Assembly (NCBI GenBank): GCA_031255425.1
Contig: JAIRSN010000051.1
Location: forward strand, 1-6,322
DNA length: 6,322 nucleotides
Source of the DNA: Dysgonamonadaceae bacterium
GTDB taxonomy: Bacteria; Bacteroidota; Bacteroidia; Bacteroidales; Azobacteroidaceae
Reading direction: 5' to 3'
This document shows, piece by piece, positions 5,921-6,322 of the stretch. A program made the position numbers and the translations under genes. The first letter of the stretch is position 1. Every line of letters begins with the position of its first letter. Under the pieces are notes generated by a model. The model was not told the DNA's origin. It worked only from the letters and a program-made list of their open reading frames with translations, and did no database searches.

Positions 5921-6322
5921 CTATGCCTCGTTTTCCAAAGGTTTTACAATCCTGAACGTCAGAATCTTTTTGCCCTTGTAGGCGTTCTTGCCATGCACAA
6001 CCAGCGTAGCAAGCCCCGGCTGGTTGTTGTCTTTGTAGGTTACGTCGAAGTCGGTAGCGAAGATGAGTTGCTTCTCTTTGTAATAGACTTCCGGCAACAC
6101 GATAACCGGTTTGCCTTCGTAAACCTGGTCCGGAATGGTGACGATGTCGACTTTTTTGATACTGATCTTCGTTTGGTTGAGATCATGGTCTTTGGCATAA
6201 GCGATCCGGTAATTCAGTTCTTTGACGAATTGATCGTATCCCTTTTCACCGTTGACTATTATGTAGGCGTCGATCAATTTGACCATTTCACGATAAACCG
6301 TGTCGATTCGCCGGCGAATATC
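5921..6322 (-). CDS. C-terminal part of a DUF6261-like protein with terminal Ig-like module
   Basis: The frame enters from the right edge without a stop and ends with TAG at 5923-5921, so 133 residues of a longer protein are visible. An internal ATG at 6286 is not the likely start, because the coding pattern continues through DIRRRIDTVYRE before it. The first ~45 residues (RRRIDTVYREMVKLIDAYIIVNG, then YDQFVKELNYRIAYAK, broken here by a short gap) look helical and resemble the repeat-rich helical region of Bacteroidales DUF6261 proteins. Residues from about KKVDIVTIPDQVY to the end follow a compact beta module: Y-x-G-K-P near its start, then DFDVTYKDNNQPGLA, VVHGKNAYKG and a final LTFRIVK. 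This matches the pattern of small Ig-like repeats in bacterial surface proteins (Y-G, DY-TY-NN, G-A, GKG-Y-G, F-I). Molecular function is unknown. Family assignment is from memory of the pattern and should be checked. Its GC is lower than in the neighbouring genes. No signal peptide can be assessed because the N-terminus is missing. Confidence 0.8.
   Translation of the reverse strand, partial: DIRRRIDTVYREMVKLIDAYIIVNGEKGYDQFVKELNYRIAYAKDHDLNQTKISIKKVDIVTIPDQVYEGKPVIVLPEVYYKEKQLIFATDFDVTYKDNNQPGLATLVVHGKNAYKGKKILTFRIVKPLENEA

Noticed and set aside
5912..6322. A plus-strand frame from GTG at 5912, preceded by AAAGGAG at 5901-5907 and open to the window end
   Set aside because: The Shine-Dalgarno-like AAAGGAG is tempting, but the frame is codon-aligned antisense to the DUF6261-like gene. 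This phylum rarely relies on such sites, and the minus-strand product fits a known protein pattern.
1..6322. A search for CRISPR repeats, tRNA or rRNA genes, insertion sequences, attachment sites and toxin-antitoxin pairs
   Set aside because: No regularly spaced direct repeats, tRNA-like cloverleaf, transposase motifs or small paired genes were seen. The non-coding gaps are short and explained by promoters and hairpins.

Overview
The window reads as a piece of a Bacteroidales-type chromosome (phylum Bacteroidota). The evidence is a Bacteroidota-style promoter -7 box (TAnnTTTG) at each transcription-unit boundary, starts preceded by A-rich sequence rather than a Shine-Dalgarno, an MltF-type lipoprotein and a long RSH protein of the lengths usual in this phylum, and a fragment resembling the Bacteroidales DUF6261 family. 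Every gene I can support lies on the minus strand, so the window is best read from right to left.

Right edge (6322-5921): the C-terminal part of a DUF6261-like protein ending in a small Ig-like module. It enters from outside the window and has visibly lower GC than its neighbours. A strong hairpin with T-runs (about 5837-5889) closes it. From 5786-5793 a -7 box starts a new unit: a 731-residue RSH-family (p)ppGpp synthetase (3540-5735). Its synthetase, TGS, zinc-finger and ACT parts look intact, but the N-terminal HD hydrolase has lost most catalytic residues.

Centre and left (3514-170): an exact -7 box at 3507-3514 precedes a compact three-gene unit. It comprises an MltF-like lytic transglycosylase lipoprotein (2059-3465), an O6-alkylguanine-DNA alkyltransferase (1601-2059, sharing one base with the mltF stop as TAATG) and a CCA-adding tRNA nucleotidyltransferase with an HD domain (170-1594, 6 nt after the ogt stop). 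Hairpins with T-runs follow the cca stop (about 101-166). A further promoter-like element (57-86) points off the left edge towards a possible next gene whose first six codons may be at 20-1.

Together the genes are housekeeping: stringent response, cell-wall turnover, DNA alkylation repair and tRNA 3'-end maturation. I found no mobile element, CRISPR array, RNA gene or obviously new multi-gene system. The items most worth a second look are the hydrolase-dead RSH protein, the partial DUF6261/Ig-like protein, and the consistent promoter grammar, which also corrects the mltF start. No stretch longer than about 185 bases lacks a gene.
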